This document shows positions 19,608 to 30,487 of a DNA stretch of 64,000 bases, one piece after another (position 1 is the stretch's first letter; the number at the start of each line of letters is the position of its first letter). Position numbers and translations under genes: made by a program. Origin of the DNA: Mycobacteroides sp. CBMA 271 (GTDB lineage: Bacteria > Actinomycetota > Actinomycetes > Mycobacteriales > Mycobacteriaceae); contig NZ_VTHB01000002.1 of assembly GCF_009729205.1 (NCBI RefSeq), positions 1 to 64,000 on the forward strand, written 5' to 3'. Below the pieces are notes generated by a model. That model saw only the letters and a program-made list of their open reading frames with translations, did no database searches and was not told the DNA's origin.

Positions 19608-19946
19608 ATGAACAAACTGTCACTGACGAAAACCGTCGCGGCCGTCGGAAGTGTCGCGCTGGCGTTGACCGCTGGGTCCGGGCTCGCATCCGCCGACCCC
19701 GCTACCGATGAAATGGTGAACAGCACCTGTACGTATGATCAGGCGAATGCTGCATTGCACGCAGAGAACCCCACGGCTGCACAGTATTTCGACCAATCGC
19801 CACCGAATCAGCAGTTCATGCAGGAGTTCCTCAGTTCACCGAAGGCCAAGCGAGTGAGCATGATCAACCAGGTCAGAGGTAATCAGGGCATCGAGTTCGT
19901 CATCCCGGTGTTTCAGCAGATGGTGCGCAGCTGCCAGAAGTACTGA
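19608..19946 (+). CDS. Small secreted hemophore-related protein
   Basis: A 112-residue exported protein. A Lys-containing start, a hydrophobic core (AAVGSVALALTAGSG) and an ASA cleavage site give a signal peptide of about 28 residues. The mature part is helical and has two cysteines, one near its start (STCTYDQANAALHAENP) and one near its end (SCQKY), probably a disulfide. This matches the mycobacterial hemophore-like family of heme-binding secreted proteins. It lies between rmlA and the mmpL4 genes; whether it works in GPL export or in heme capture is open. Confidence 0.75.
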   Translation: MNKLSLTKTVAAVGSVALALTAGSGLASADPATDEMVNSTCTYDQANAALHAENPTAAQYFDQSPPNQQFMQEFLSSPKAKRVSMINQVRGNQGIEFVIPVFQQMVRSCQKY

Positions 19947-19960
19947 TTCTTTGCTTACAG

Positions 19961-19992
19961 GGGCCGGGCCGAGGTGCACTCGCGCCCGGCCC
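19961..19992 (+). terminator. Rho-independent terminator after the hemophore-like gene
   Basis: A nine-base perfect stem (GGGCCGGGC / GCCCGGCCC) continues inward with CGAG/CTCG around a GTGCA loop, with one bulged C, and is followed by TTT. It lies between converging genes and may also protect the mmpL4b end. Confidence 0.7.
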
Positions 19993-20045
19993 TTTCCTAT
20001 GTGCACCATCGCCTGAAGCATCAAACTAGCTGAACTGCACCGTGA

Positions 20046-22991
20046 TCAGTCGGTGAGCTTGGGCAGCTCCGTAGTCGGCTGGTCATCATCCGGTCGTGTC
20101 GAGGCAGGTGCCGCGACACTGGCGCGAATTGGCTCAGGGAGGGCACTCGGTGGACGCTGACGCACCCGTTGCGGCCACCAGAACCAACGCCCGAGTAACG
20201 CGGCGATCGACGGCGTCATGAACGAGCGCACAATGAGCGTGTCGAACAGCAGGCCCAGACCGATGGTCGTACCGATCTGACCGATGATCTGCAAATCGCT
20301 GACAACCATCGATGCCATCGTGGCCGCGAACACCAATCCCGCTGACGTGACTACCTTTCCGGTACCACCCATGGCGCGGATGATGCCCGTGTTCAGGCCG
20401 GCGCCCAGTTCCTCTCTCATCCGCGATACCAGCAGCAGGTTGTAGTCAGAACCGACCGCCAACAGGATGATCACGGACATCGCCAACACCATCCAGTGCA
20501 AGTTGATGCCCAGGATGTACTGCCACAGCAGCACCGACATACCAAAGGATGCGCCCAGCGACAGCGCCACCGTACCCACGATCACCAAGGCCGCAATGAA
20601 GCTTCGAGTGGTGATGAGCATGATGATGAAAACCAGGCAGATCGCCGCGATTCCGGCGATCAGGAGGTCGTAGGTCGAGCCGTCCTTCCAATCCTTCGCG
20701 GTCGACGCGGCGCCGGCAAGGAAGACCTTGCTGCCCACCAGGGGCGTCCCCTTCAGCGCTTCCTCCGCAGCGGTCCGGATCTGCTCGATCCGGGTGATGC
20801 CTTCCGGTGACATCGGATCGCCATTGTGAGAAATGATGAACCGCACCGCCTTCCCGTCAGGCGACAGGAAGGAATTCATCGCACGCTGGAAGTCAGCGTT
20901 CTTGAAGACCTCCGGCGGCAGGAAGAACGAATCGTCGTTCTTGGAGGCATCGAACGCCTGCCCCATCGCGGTGACGTCTCCGGTGGTTTCGTCCATTTGC
21001 TCGAACTGCCCCGACATGGTCGCGTACATGGTGAGCGTCATGGTCCGCATGTTCTGCATGACCTCGATCATCTGCGGGAATTGGACTAGCAGTTTCGGCA
21101 TGATCGCGTCGAGTTGATCCATATCGCGGTTGAGAACTTTCAACCCGTCCGCGAGTGCGTCAGAGCCGTCCAACGCATCGAAGATGGACCTGATCGACCA
21201 GCAGATCGGAATGTCGAAGCAGTGTTTTTCCCAATAGAAGTAGTTGCGAATCGGCCGCAGGAAATCGTCGAAAAGCGCGATGCTGCCGCGTAAATCATCC
21301 GTGAGCTTCTCAAGCTCGTGGGTGTGACCGACCATGCTGTGAGTGACATCTGTCATTCGGCGCATCACATCGTAGGTGTGCTGCATCGACTTGATCATCG
21401 TGCTCATGTCGTCGGCCTGCTTTTGCATGTCCGCAATGCGCTTCTTCTGAAACCTGGTCGCCTGGACCTGGCCTGCGGTCTGCAAGCTGAGCAAGAAGGG
21501 CACTGAGGTGTTCGCGATCGGTGTTCCCTCGGGACGCGTTATCCCCTGTACCCGAGAGACTCCACGGACCTTGAAGATCGCCTTGGCCAGCTTGTTCAGC
21601 ACGATGAAGTCCGCCGGGTTCCGCAGATCGCGGTCGGCCTCGACCACGAGAACGTCGGGCGTCAAGCGTGACTCGGTGAAATGCCGTTGCGCGGCAGCGA
21701 ATCCCATGTTGGCCGGAATGTCGCTCGAGATGTACAGCCGGTCGTTGTAACTCGTCTTGTAGCCGGGCAGCGTCGATAGTCCAACCAAAGCAACGGCCAA
21801 GGACGCCACCAGAATCGGAGCCGGCCATCGGACGATCGCGGTGCCGATCCCCCGCCACCGCTGAACCTTCATCTTGCGATTGGGTTCCAATAGCCCGACC
21901 CGGCTGGCCAGCGCAATGCCCGCCGGAACCAATGTCACCGCAACCGCGACCGCCGCCAACATGCCGATGGCACAAGGGATGCCCATGGTTTGGAAGTACG
22001 GCAGCCGGGTGAAATGCAGGCACAGAATGGCTCCGGCGATGGTCAGCCCGGATGCCAGGACGACGGGGGCGACACTCCGATACGTGGTGTAGAAGGCCGT
22101 CTCTCGGTCTTCGCCGGCCTGGCGCGCCTCTTGGTATCGGCCGAAGAAGAAGATGCCGTAATCGGTGCCCGCAGCAATGCTGAGGAAGACCAGCATATTG
22201 ATGGCGAAGGTCGACAAAACAAAAACATCATGATGCCCCAGATACGCGACAATCCCTCGCGCCGCGGCCAATTCGACGCCCACCATGATCAAAAGCAGGA
22301 TTACCGTGACAACCGACCGATAAAGGATGAGCAGCAGCGTGAAGATGATGACAACGGTGACCGCGGTGATCTTCAGAATGGACTTGTTGCCGGCATGCTG
22401 CATATCCGAGGCGAGTGGCGCCGCGCCGGCCACATAGACCTTGACCCCGTCCGGCGCAGACTTGGCCGTCCGATCGACGATCTCACGAATGGCCGCCACC
22501 GATTCGTCACCCACGTGAGTGCCTTGGTTACCCACCAGATTCAGCTGCACATACGCAGCCTTTTCGTCGGGGCTTTGCACACTCGACGATGTCAGTCGGT
22601 CGCCCCACAGGTCCTGCACATGCTCGACGTGTTTGGGATCGTTTCGTAGTTCGCGAATCAATCCCGCGTAGTACTGATGAGCGTCTTCACCGAGCGGTTC
22701 CTGCCCCTCGAGCACGATCATCGCGGAGCTGTCTGAGTTCGACTCGCCAAAGTCCTTGCCCATGCGCATGATGGCCTTCACGGCCGGCGCATCTTGTGGC
22801 ATCAGCGACACCGAACGCTCTTCCCCAACCTGTTCCAGGGCGGGGATTGCCTTGCTCCAGTCCCAATTGACCGAAGCCAGCGTTGTATACAGAATCAGCG
22901 CAATCCACCCCAGGATGATGAGGGGCGACAGCGTCCGGATTACTCGCGCGATGAAGGGCTGGGGGCGCGGTGAGCGTGTGTGGGCACTCAT
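20046..22991 (-). CDS. mmpL4b: MmpL-family lipid transporter of GPL export
   Basis: A 981-residue RND-superfamily inner-membrane transporter with about twelve helices and two large periplasmic loops. The proton-relay Asp-Tyr pairs appear as [18 protein letters not shown] (first half) and [15 protein letters not shown] (second half). The mid-protein [17 protein letters not shown] matches MmpL4 members and carries two cysteines. It is a close paralogue of mmpL4a just upstream with a 9-base gap. In GPL-making mycobacteria both MmpL4 proteins are needed for GPL translocation. The assignment as 4b follows gene order. Confidence 0.93.
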   Translation of the reverse strand: MSAHTRSPRPQPFIARVIRTLSPLIILGWIALILYTTLASVNWDWSKAIPALEQVGEERSVSLMPQDAPAVKAIMRMGKDFGESNSDSSAMIVLEGQEPLGEDAHQYYAGLIRELRNDPKHVEHVQDLWGDRLTSSSVQSPDEKAAYVQLNLVGNQGTHVGDESVAAIREIVDRTAKSAPDGVKVYVAGAAPLASDMQHAGNKSILKITAVTVVIIFTLLLILYRSVVTVILLLIMVGVELAAARGIVAYLGHHDVFVLSTFAINMLVFLSIAAGTDYGIFFFGRYQEARQAGEDRETAFYTTYRSVAPVVLASGLTIAGAILCLHFTRLPYFQTMGIPCAIGMLAAVAVAVTLVPAGIALASRVGLLEPNRKMKVQRWRGIGTAIVRWPAPILVASLAVALVGLSTLPGYKTSYNDRLYISSDIPANMGFAAAQRHFTESRLTPDVLVVEADRDLRNPADFIVLNKLAKAIFKVRGVSRVQGITRPEGTPIANTSVPFLLSLQTAGQVQATRFQKKRIADMQKQADDMSTMIKSMQHTYDVMRRMTDVTHSMVGHTHELEKLTDDLRGSIALFDDFLRPIRNYFYWEKHCFDIPICWSIRSIFDALDGSDALADGLKVLNRDMDQLDAIMPKLLVQFPQMIEVMQNMRTMTLTMYATMSGQFEQMDETTGDVTAMGQAFDASKNDDSFFLPPEVFKNADFQRAMNSFLSPDGKAVRFIISHNGDPMSPEGITRIEQIRTAAEEALKGTPLVGSKVFLAGAASTAKDWKDGSTYDLLIAGIAAICLVFIIMLITTRSFIAALVIVGTVALSLGASFGMSVLLWQYILGINLHWMVLAMSVIILLAVGSDYNLLLVSRMREELGAGLNTGIIRAMGGTGKVVTSAGLVFAATMASMVVSDLQIIGQIGTTIGLGLLFDTLIVRSFMTPSIAALLGRWFWWPQRVRQRPPSALPEPIRASVAAPASTRPDDDQPTTELPKLTD

Positions 22992-23000
22992 TGGCGACTA

Positions 23001-25886
23001 TCAGTCCCTCTGCAGCAAGGAACGCACCAGCGGACGAGGTCCCTTCCACCTACGCACCGCACCGGCCGGCCGAGGAACCACTTTCAGCGGCCACCAGAAC
23101 CACCGACCGAGCAGAGCTGCGATGGACGGTGTCATGAAGGCGCGCACGATCAATGTGTCGAACAACAGACCCAAACCGATGGTGGTGCCCACCTGTCCAA
23201 TGGTCAGCAGATCGCTGACGATCATGGACCCCATCGTGGCCGCGAACACCAATCCTGCAGCGGTGACCACCTTTCCGGTGCCTCCCATCGCCCGAATGAT
23301 GCCCGTGTTGAGGCCGGCGCCCAGCTCCTCTTTCATTCGCGATACGAGCAGCAGGTTGTAGTCGGAGCCCACCGCCAACAAGACGATGACCGACATCGCG
23401 AGCACCACCCAGTTGATCTGGAGTCCGCAAATGTATTGCCAAACAAGAACAGACAACCCGAAGGACGCGCCCATCGACAGCGCCACCGTACCCACGATTA
23501 CCAGCGCGGCGACGAAACTTCGGGTCATGAGCAACATGATGATGAAGATGAGGCAGAGCGCGGCAACACCGGCGATAAGCAGGTCGTACTTAGATCCGTC
23601 GACCAAGTCCTTAACGCCCGCAGCCGTACCGGCCAGCGAGAGTTTGGCGTGTTCGAGCGGCGTTCCCTTGACCGCCTCCTCAGCCGCGGTCTTGATGGGC
23701 TCAACCCGCGAAATGCCTTCGGGCGTTGCGGGATCGCCGCGCTGCGAGATCAACATGCGCGAGGACTTGCCATCGGGCGACATGAAGATCTTCATCACCC
23801 GCTGAAAGTCCTTGTTCTTCAAGACTTCCGGCGGCAGATAGAACGAATCGTCATTCTTCGACGCATCGAAGGCCTTCCCCATGGCCGTCGAATTCTCGCT
23901 CGACTCGTCCATCTGGGCGAAGATGCCGGACATGGTGCTGTGCATCGTGAGCATCGACTCGCGGGTGCTCTTCATGGTGGCAATCATCTCGGGGAACTGC
24001 TCAAGCATCTGCGGCATCAGCTTGTCCAACTGATCGAGATCCTTGACGAGATCCGACATCTTGTCGGTCACCTGATCGATCCCGTCGAGCGCGTCGAAGA
24101 TGGATCTGATCGACCAACAGATGGGAATGTCGTAGCAGTGCTTTTCCCAGTAGAAGTAGTTGCGGATCGGCCGCCAGAAATCCTCGAAATCCTCAATGTG
24201 GTCCCGCAATTCACCCATGTCGGCCTGCAGGTCATGGGTGGTGCCAACCATGCGATGGGTGGTGTCCGCCATCTGCTTCATCAGGTCCTGCATGCGCTGC
24301 ATGAGGGTGATCGTCTTCGACATGTCCTCGGCCTGCTTGAGCATGTCCTCCATGCGCGCCCGCTGGAACGGCAGACTCAGACGCTGACTCGCGTTGGACA
24401 TGCTGAGCATGAACGGCACCGACGAGTGTTCAATCTGAGTTCCCTCGGGCCGCGTTACCGACTGCACATTGGCAATGCCCGGCACCGCGAACACCGCCTT
24501 TGCCAGTCGGTTCAGAACCAACAGATCCGCCGGGTTCCGCATGTCGTGATTGGCCTCGATCAACAGGAGGTCGGGCGTGGCCATCTTCGATTCCGGGAAA
24601 TGTCGCGCGGCGGCATTGAATCCCTGATTCGCGGGAATGTCCTGCGGGATGTACTTCTGGTCGGAGTAGCTGGGGCTGTACCCCGGCAGCGTCAGTAGCC
24701 CGATGAGCGCGATCGCCATCGTGGCAGCGAAAATCGGGCCAGGCCACCGGACGATCGCGGTACCGATCCGCCGCCACCGGCGCGTCGCCATCTGCCGCTT
24801 GGGATCGAACCACCCGAATCGGCTACCGGCCGCGATAACTGCCGGAACCAGCGTCAAGGCGACCGCCACCGCAACCAAAATGCCCACGGCGCCGGGGATG
24901 CCCAACGGCTGGAAGTAGGGCAGGCGAGTGAAATGCAGGCAGGCGATCGCACCGGCGATCGTCAAGCCGGATGCCATGACGACCTTGGCGACACCCTTGT
25001 ACGTGGTGTAGTAGGCGGTTTCACGATCCTCGCCCGCTTGACGAGCCTCTTGATACCGCCCGGCGAAGAAGATTCCGTAGTCCGTTCCCGCCGCGATACC
25101 GACGGACACCAAAAGATTGACGACGAACGTGGTCAGACCGACGATCCCATGCAGGCCAAGGAAGGCAACCAGTCCCCGCGCAACTTGCAGCTCTATGCCG
25201 ACCGTAAGCAGCAGCAGGAGGACGACAATGATCGATCGGTAGAGCAGCAGCAACATCAGGAAAATTACCCCGACGCTCACCACGGTGATGAGGATGACCG
25301 TCCTGTTTCCGCTGTCTGCCATGTCCGAGACGATGGCGGCCGGGCCCGTGACATACGTCTTGACCCCCGCCGGCTGCCCCGGCGTATTTTTCACGATGTT
25401 CTGAACGGCCTGCACGGACTCGTTCGCTTCGGCCTGGCCAAAGCGTCCGTTGAGATTCAATTGGACGTACGCAGCTTTGCCATCAGCGCTTTGCGCGGCA
25501 CCAGCCGTCAGCGGGTCTCCCCAGAAATCCTGGACATGCTGCACATGCTTGGGATCGTCTTTCAATTGACGAATGACGGCGTCGTAATACTTGTGCGAAT
25601 CTTCGCCGAGCGGCTGTTCGCCCTCGAGCACAACCACCGCAACGCTCTCGGAATTTGATTCCTGGAAGACCTTGCCCATCTGCGTCATCGCTTTGACGGA
25701 CGGCGCATCCGGCGGGCTTAGCGAAACAGAATGCTCTCTTTCGACTACCTCCAGCGGCGGCACTTTGAGAGTAAGGAGAACGGTGATCGCGAGCCAGCCC
25801 ACGATAATGAGCAGTGAACCCTTACGGATTATGGTCGCGAATATCGGCCGGTGCGTTCGCTCCTTGCCGGCTTTCTCCTCGCTCAT
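23001..25886 (-). CDS. mmpL4a: MmpL-family lipid transporter of GPL export
   Basis: A 961-residue MmpL protein, paralogous to mmpL4b over its full length: [18 protein letters not shown] and [15 protein letters not shown] hold the conserved Asp-Tyr pairs, and [17 protein letters not shown] lies between the halves. ATG at 25886 is chosen because it overlaps the mmpS4 stop by four bases (ATGA), a typical coupled arrangement; a start six codons earlier is in frame. It acts with MmpS4 and MmpL4b in GPL export across the inner membrane. Confidence 0.93.
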   Translation of the reverse strand: MSEEKAGKERTHRPIFATIIRKGSLLIIVGWLAITVLLTLKVPPLEVVEREHSVSLSPPDAPSVKAMTQMGKVFQESNSESVAVVVLEGEQPLGEDSHKYYDAVIRQLKDDPKHVQHVQDFWGDPLTAGAAQSADGKAAYVQLNLNGRFGQAEANESVQAVQNIVKNTPGQPAGVKTYVTGPAAIVSDMADSGNRTVILITVVSVGVIFLMLLLLYRSIIVVLLLLLTVGIELQVARGLVAFLGLHGIVGLTTFVVNLLVSVGIAAGTDYGIFFAGRYQEARQAGEDRETAYYTTYKGVAKVVMASGLTIAGAIACLHFTRLPYFQPLGIPGAVGILVAVAVALTLVPAVIAAGSRFGWFDPKRQMATRRWRRIGTAIVRWPGPIFAATMAIALIGLLTLPGYSPSYSDQKYIPQDIPANQGFNAAARHFPESKMATPDLLLIEANHDMRNPADLLVLNRLAKAVFAVPGIANVQSVTRPEGTQIEHSSVPFMLSMSNASQRLSLPFQRARMEDMLKQAEDMSKTITLMQRMQDLMKQMADTTHRMVGTTHDLQADMGELRDHIEDFEDFWRPIRNYFYWEKHCYDIPICWSIRSIFDALDGIDQVTDKMSDLVKDLDQLDKLMPQMLEQFPEMIATMKSTRESMLTMHSTMSGIFAQMDESSENSTAMGKAFDASKNDDSFYLPPEVLKNKDFQRVMKIFMSPDGKSSRMLISQRGDPATPEGISRVEPIKTAAEEAVKGTPLEHAKLSLAGTAAGVKDLVDGSKYDLLIAGVAALCLIFIIMLLMTRSFVAALVIVGTVALSMGASFGLSVLVWQYICGLQINWVVLAMSVIVLLAVGSDYNLLLVSRMKEELGAGLNTGIIRAMGGTGKVVTAAGLVFAATMGSMIVSDLLTIGQVGTTIGLGLLFDTLIVRAFMTPSIAALLGRWFWWPLKVVPRPAGAVRRWKGPRPLVRSLLQRD

Positions 25887-26299
25887 GCTGCCTTCAGCAG
25901 ACACGAGGTAAAGGCGTTCGTCTGGTTGGTCACCTTCTCGGATTTGACCTCATCATCCACGGTGATACGGCAACCGATGCTGCGACTGTTCCCCTGCGCC
26001 ATGATGCTGCCGACCGCGGTAGTCTTGCCGACCTCGAATTTCACCGACCACGGAAGCGTGACTTTCTGTATGTACAGCGGATCACCATTCACGTCGAAAT
26101 AGCTGATATCTGCCACGGTCCCAGGTGAGCCGAAAACTTCATACGACATCTTCTTGGGGTTGAAAGATTTGGCATCGCTTACGTTCGTATCGGCGTACGA
26201 CGGACGATTATCGGACCCGAAGACGCCATGGAGTCGCGACACCGTAAATCCACCAGCGCCAATTACGGCGAGCACCAGTAGCGGAATCCACAGACGCAT
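25883..26299 (-). CDS. mmpS4: MmpS4 membrane accessory protein
   Basis: A 138-residue MmpS protein: one N-terminal membrane helix ([18 protein letters not shown]), then a periplasmic beta-rich domain with the conserved [17 protein letters not shown] segment and two cysteines, in [11 protein letters not shown] and near the end (SCLLKAA). MmpS4 is required for GPL export in mycobacteria that have it. It is the first gene of mmpS4-mmpL4a-mmpL4b. The ATG at 26299 is preferred over an adjacent TTG; GAGGAGG lies rather far upstream. Confidence 0.92.
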   Translation of the reverse strand: MRLWIPLLVLAVIGAGGFTVSRLHGVFGSDNRPSYADTNVSDAKSFNPKKMSYEVFGSPGTVADISYFDVNGDPLYIQKVTLPWSVKFEVGKTTAVGSIMAQGNSRSIGCRITVDDEVKSEKVTNQTNAFTSCLLKAA

Positions 26300-26806
26300 C
26301 AAAAGCCGAAGAATCTTGACCCTCCTCGCCTATCTCAACACCCGACACAAAACGTGGAACACCTCGCAGGCGCTCCCTGGCCGTTAAAGATTAGACCATG
26401 TCCGTGACCCACGTATGCGCCCGTTGCAGACCCGATTTGCGAACGGAAACAAGCTATTTGGGATACGTGCGTGTACAGATTTACTGCGCGGCAACGCGAG
26501 CAACTGCTGCTTGCAGATTTCCATTTCACAGAAATGTGCGATCGGAAGGCTAATCAGCAGATGGGGACTATTACATTGCCTCTCGACCCGGATGACCAAC
26601 CTCGGGGTCGGCTATGCGTAGCGAGAAGCAGTTCGGCCAGACATGTTCGCCCCGCCCACCTCGCCAGACCGGCCTAGTAAGCAAACCTGCTTCATCAATC
26701 TGCTTCACCAGACGCAATACTCTCGGCGAATACCTCCGCACGGGGTGCGCGGACACCTTGCCAAGACTGCGAAGGCGGGGTTGGCAAGACGCGTAGGCTG
26801 GTCACC
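26300..26806. other. Divergent control region between mmpS4 and ramB
   Basis: About 500 bases with only short readings on both strands that overlap each other and show no family features. It must hold the promoters of the mmpS4-mmpL4 operon (leftward) and ramB (rightward). I could not pick one convincing -10/-35 pair. Confidence 0.5.
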
Positions 26807-28228
26807 GTGTCCAAGACGTACGTTGGTGGGCGCCTTCGTCAGCTCCGCAGCGAACGCGGGTTCAGTCAGGCCGCGCTAGCCCAGATGCTGGAGATCTCCC
26901 CGAGCTACCTGAACCAGATCGAACACGATGTCCGGCCGCTGACAGTCGCGGTGCTGCTGCGGATCACCGAAGTGTTCGGCGTCGACGCAACATTCTTCTC
27001 CTCCCAGGACGACAGCCGCCTCATCGCCGAGCTGCGCGAGGTGGTGCAGGACAAGGACCTGGATATCGATGTCGACGCCGCGGAAATCGCCGACGTGGTC
27101 GCCGGGCATCCCGCGCTAGCCCGCGCGGTGGTTAATCTGCATCGGCGCTATCGGATCACCACCACGCAGCTGGCCGCGGCCACCGAGGACCGGTACACCG
27201 ACGGAAGTGGTAGCGGTTCCATCACCATGCCGCACGAAGAAGTACGCGACTACTTCTATCAGCGGCACAACTACCTGCACGAGCTCGACACCGCCGCCGA
27301 GGACCTGACGGTTCGGATGCGCATGCACCGGGCCGACCTGGCTCGTGAGATCGCCGACCGACTCACCGAGGTACACGGAGTGCAGATCGCCCGGCGAATT
27401 GATTTGGGCGACAGCGTCTTACACAAGTACGACCCGGGAACCAAGACGCTCGAGATCAGCAATCACCTCTCCGGCGGACAACAGGTTTTCAAGCTCGCCA
27501 CCGAGTTGGCCTACCTGGAGTACGGCGACCTCATCGGCACCATGGTCGACGACGGAAAGTTCACCTCCGAGGAGTCGCGCAAGCTGGCACGACTGGGCCT
27601 GGCCAACTACTTCGCCGCGGCCACCGTGCTGCCCTACCGCCAGTTCCACGGAGTGGCCGAGGACTTTCAGTACGACATCGAACGACTGTCGGCGTTCTAC
27701 TCGGTGAGCTACGAAACCATCTGCCACCGGCTGTCCACCCTGCAGCGCCCGTCGATGCGCGGCGTCCCGTTCTCGTTCGTTCGGGTGGATCGTGCCGGAA
27801 ACATGTCCAAACGCCAGTCTGCCACCGGCTTCCACTTCTCCTCCAGCGGCGGCACCTGTCCGCTGTGGAACGTCTACGAGACATTCGGCAACCCGGGCAA
27901 GATCCTGGTGCAGGTGGCGCAGATGCCCGACGGACGCAACTACCTGTGGGTGGCGCGCACCGTCGAACGTCGTGCATCCCGGTACGGCCAGCCGGGTAAG
28001 ACCTTCGCGATCGGGCTGGGCTGCGAGTTGCGGCACGCACACCGGCTGGTCTATTCCGAAGGTCTCGACCTATCGTCCGAGGGAGCGACGACGCCGATCG
28101 GCGTGGGCTGTCGGGTGTGCGAGCGCGACAACTGTCCTCAGCGCGCGTTCCCGGCACTTGGGCGGGCGCTCGACCTCGACGAGCATCGCAGTACGGTGTC
28201 GCCATACCTCGTGCAACAAGAAAGATGA
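26807..28228 (+). CDS. ramB: RamB-type transcriptional regulator of acetate/glyoxylate metabolism
   Basis: A 473-residue ScfR-family regulator, almost the length of M. tuberculosis RamB (Rv0465c). The N-terminus is an XRE helix-turn-helix (RQLRSERGFSQAALAQMLEI). The centre is an ImmA/IrrE-like domain in which no HExxH is seen. The C-terminus has the cysteine cluster CRVCERDNCPQRAFP plus GGTCPLWN; the related PrpR binds an iron-sulfur cluster there. RamB controls icl1 and is expected to sense acyl-CoA. The GTG start matches the family N-terminus. The stop codon lies within the edge of a dispersed repeat (28224-28293). Confidence 0.93.
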   Translation: MSKTYVGGRLRQLRSERGFSQAALAQMLEISPSYLNQIEHDVRPLTVAVLLRITEVFGVDATFFSSQDDSRLIAELREVVQDKDLDIDVDAAEIADVVAGHPALARAVVNLHRRYRITTTQLAAATEDRYTDGSGSGSITMPHEEVRDYFYQRHNYLHELDTAAEDLTVRMRMHRADLAREIADRLTEVHGVQIARRIDLGDSVLHKYDPGTKTLEISNHLSGGQQVFKLATELAYLEYGDLIGTMVDDGKFTSEESRKLARLGLANYFAAATVLPYRQFHGVAEDFQYDIERLSAFYSVSYETICHRLSTLQRPSMRGVPFSFVRVDRAGNMSKRQSATGFHFSSSGGTCPLWNVYETFGNPGKILVQVAQMPDGRNYLWVARTVERRASRYGQPGKTFAIGLGCELRHAHRLVYSEGLDLSSEGATTPIGVGCRVCERDNCPQRAFPALGRALDLDEHRSTVSPYLVQQER

Positions 28229-28293
28229 GGCCCCCGCAAGCGGGTGGGGGCACCTCCCCCTCGTGGGGGCGTGCCCCCGGCTTGCGCGAAGAC
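28224..28293 (-). repeat. Long hairpin-bearing dispersed repeat at the ramB 3' end
   Basis: On the minus strand the element begins TCTTCGCGCAAGC and ends CTCATC, the same ends as the short copies elsewhere. Between them is a nested hairpin: GCAAGC (28236-28241) pairs with GCTTGC (28280-28285), GGGGGCAC (28246-28253) with GTGCCCCC (28271-28278), and inner C and G runs pair again. It supplies the ramB TGA. Confidence 0.75.
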
Positions 28294-28313
28294 CAACAAG
28301 AAGGAGCCCGACA

Positions 28314-28846
28314 GTGACCGCCGAAGGCCGTATCCCATCCGCCGGGCTCCGCGAGCTGGGCCCCATCAACTGGCTGATCGCCAAGGGCATGGCGCGTGCC
28401 GTCAGCGCCCCGGAGATGCATCTAGCGACAACGCTCGGACAGACAGGCACGCGGTTCTGGCCGTGGCTCGCGTATTCGGGCGCAATCCTGCGCGGCACCA
28501 AGCTGTCCACCCGCGACACCGAGGTGGTCATTCTTCGCGTGGCCCACGTACGCGAATGCGAGTACGAACTACAGCACCACACCCGCATCGCCAAGGCTGC
28601 CGGAATCGATCCCGCGCATCAGGAACGGATCTTCGCCGGCGCCGACGCCGACGGACTCTCCGACAAGGAACGCGCACTCATCACCGGTGTCGACGAAATC
28701 CTTACCACTAGAACGCTTTCCGATGACGCATGGGACGGGCTCTCGAAGTTCTTGGATCGCAGGCAGCTGATTGGCTTCTGCCTGCTCGTCACCCAGTACG
28801 ACGGGCTGGCCGCCACCATGTCATCGCTACGCATCCCGCTGGACCA

Positions 28847-28850
<4 letters not shown>
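28314..28850 (+). CDS. Carboxymuconolactone decarboxylase/AhpD-family protein (Rv0464c-like)
   Basis: A 178-residue AhpD-like helical protein. The core segment [34 protein letters not shown] is the family motif region; it keeps one cysteine rather than a CxxC pair, so peroxidase activity is doubtful. The start is GTG at 28314 with AAGGAG upstream. It follows ramB as in the M. tuberculosis pair Rv0465c/Rv0464c. The function of this subgroup is not established. Its stop overlaps the stop of the convergent aldo-keto reductase gene. Confidence 0.85.
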
Positions 28851-29836
<986 letters not shown>

Positions 29837-29837
29837 A

Positions 29838-30257
29838 TCAGCTCTTCTTCCCTCCAGTGGATTGAGCCGAGGCACCGTTGACCGACTCCGTGTAATACGC
29901 GACCTTGAAGTCGACAACCTTCAGGTCTTCGGTGAGCCGCTCCATCGCGGCCAAGATCCGGACGCGTTGTGCGAACAGCAGCTCCAAACGTTCGGCGTGG
30001 GTCTCTTCGCCGCCCACCAACAGCTCGATGAACCTCCGCATGTCGCGCACCGGCATGCCGGTCCTGCGCAACCGCAGCATCAGCTCGACGCGCTCGATGT
30101 CGTTGTCACTGAACCGGCGGCGACCGCCAGTGTCCCGCGCCACGCGGGGAAACAGGCCCTCACGTTCGAACCAGCGCAGTGCATCGATCGACAGCCCGGT
30201 CCGCTGGGCGACGTGCGAGATGGGAAACCCGTCATTCTGCGGCTCACTTGTGCTCAC
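29838..30257 (-). CDS. MerR-family transcriptional regulator
   Basis: A 139-residue MerR protein: an N-terminal winged helix ([28 protein letters not shown]), then [25 protein letters not shown], then a coiled dimerization helix. There is no cysteine-rich metal-binding tail, so it is more likely to sense an organic signal than a metal or redox state. It starts with GTG at 30257, which coincides with the expected transcription start of the MerR-type promoter just upstream, so the mRNA is probably leaderless. It is co-transcribed with the aldo-keto reductase. Confidence 0.92.
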   Translation of the reverse strand: MSTSEPQNDGFPISHVAQRTGLSIDALRWFEREGLFPRVARDTGGRRRFSDNDIERVELMLRLRRTGMPVRDMRRFIELLVGGEETHAERLELLFAQRVRILAAMERLTEDLKVVDFKVAYYTESVNGASAQSTGGKKS

Positions 30258-30263
30258 AGAGCC

Positions 30264-30294
30264 ACGGTAGAACCTGGAGTCGACTCCAGGTCAA
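30264..30294 (-). promoter_or_regulatory. MerR-type promoter with perfect 20-bp operator palindrome
   Basis: Reading leftward, TTGACC (30294-30289) and TACCGT (30269-30264) are 19 bases apart, the long spacer typical of MerR-controlled promoters. The spacer region is the perfect palindrome ACCTGGAGTCGACTCCAGGT (30272-30291). Confidence 0.85.
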
Positions 30295-30487
30295 GTGAAA
30301 GATTCCGCGCAGGGCGCGACGAAAGTCCTCGCAGGTACCGGCTACGGCCTCGCCGACGCCGTTGACACGTTCTTGATACCGCCTCACTATCTGTTCATGC
30401 GCTTGGCCCAGGACTGTAGGTAGGCGCGCAATCTCGTTGCGCGCAATCTGTTTCAGTCCACCTCCAGCCAAGCGAAGGTATCCGCGC

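Noticed and set aside
22980..24698. 572-codon plus-strand open frame
   Set aside because: It is antisense to mmpL4a; composition (His/Arg-rich) is what the complementary strand of a high-GC gene gives, and mmpL4a has clear family motifs.
20046..25886. Long stretches of near identity between mmpL4b and mmpL4a as a possible mobile repeat
   Set aside because: The similarity follows the coding frames of two paralogous genes and is explained by gene duplication.
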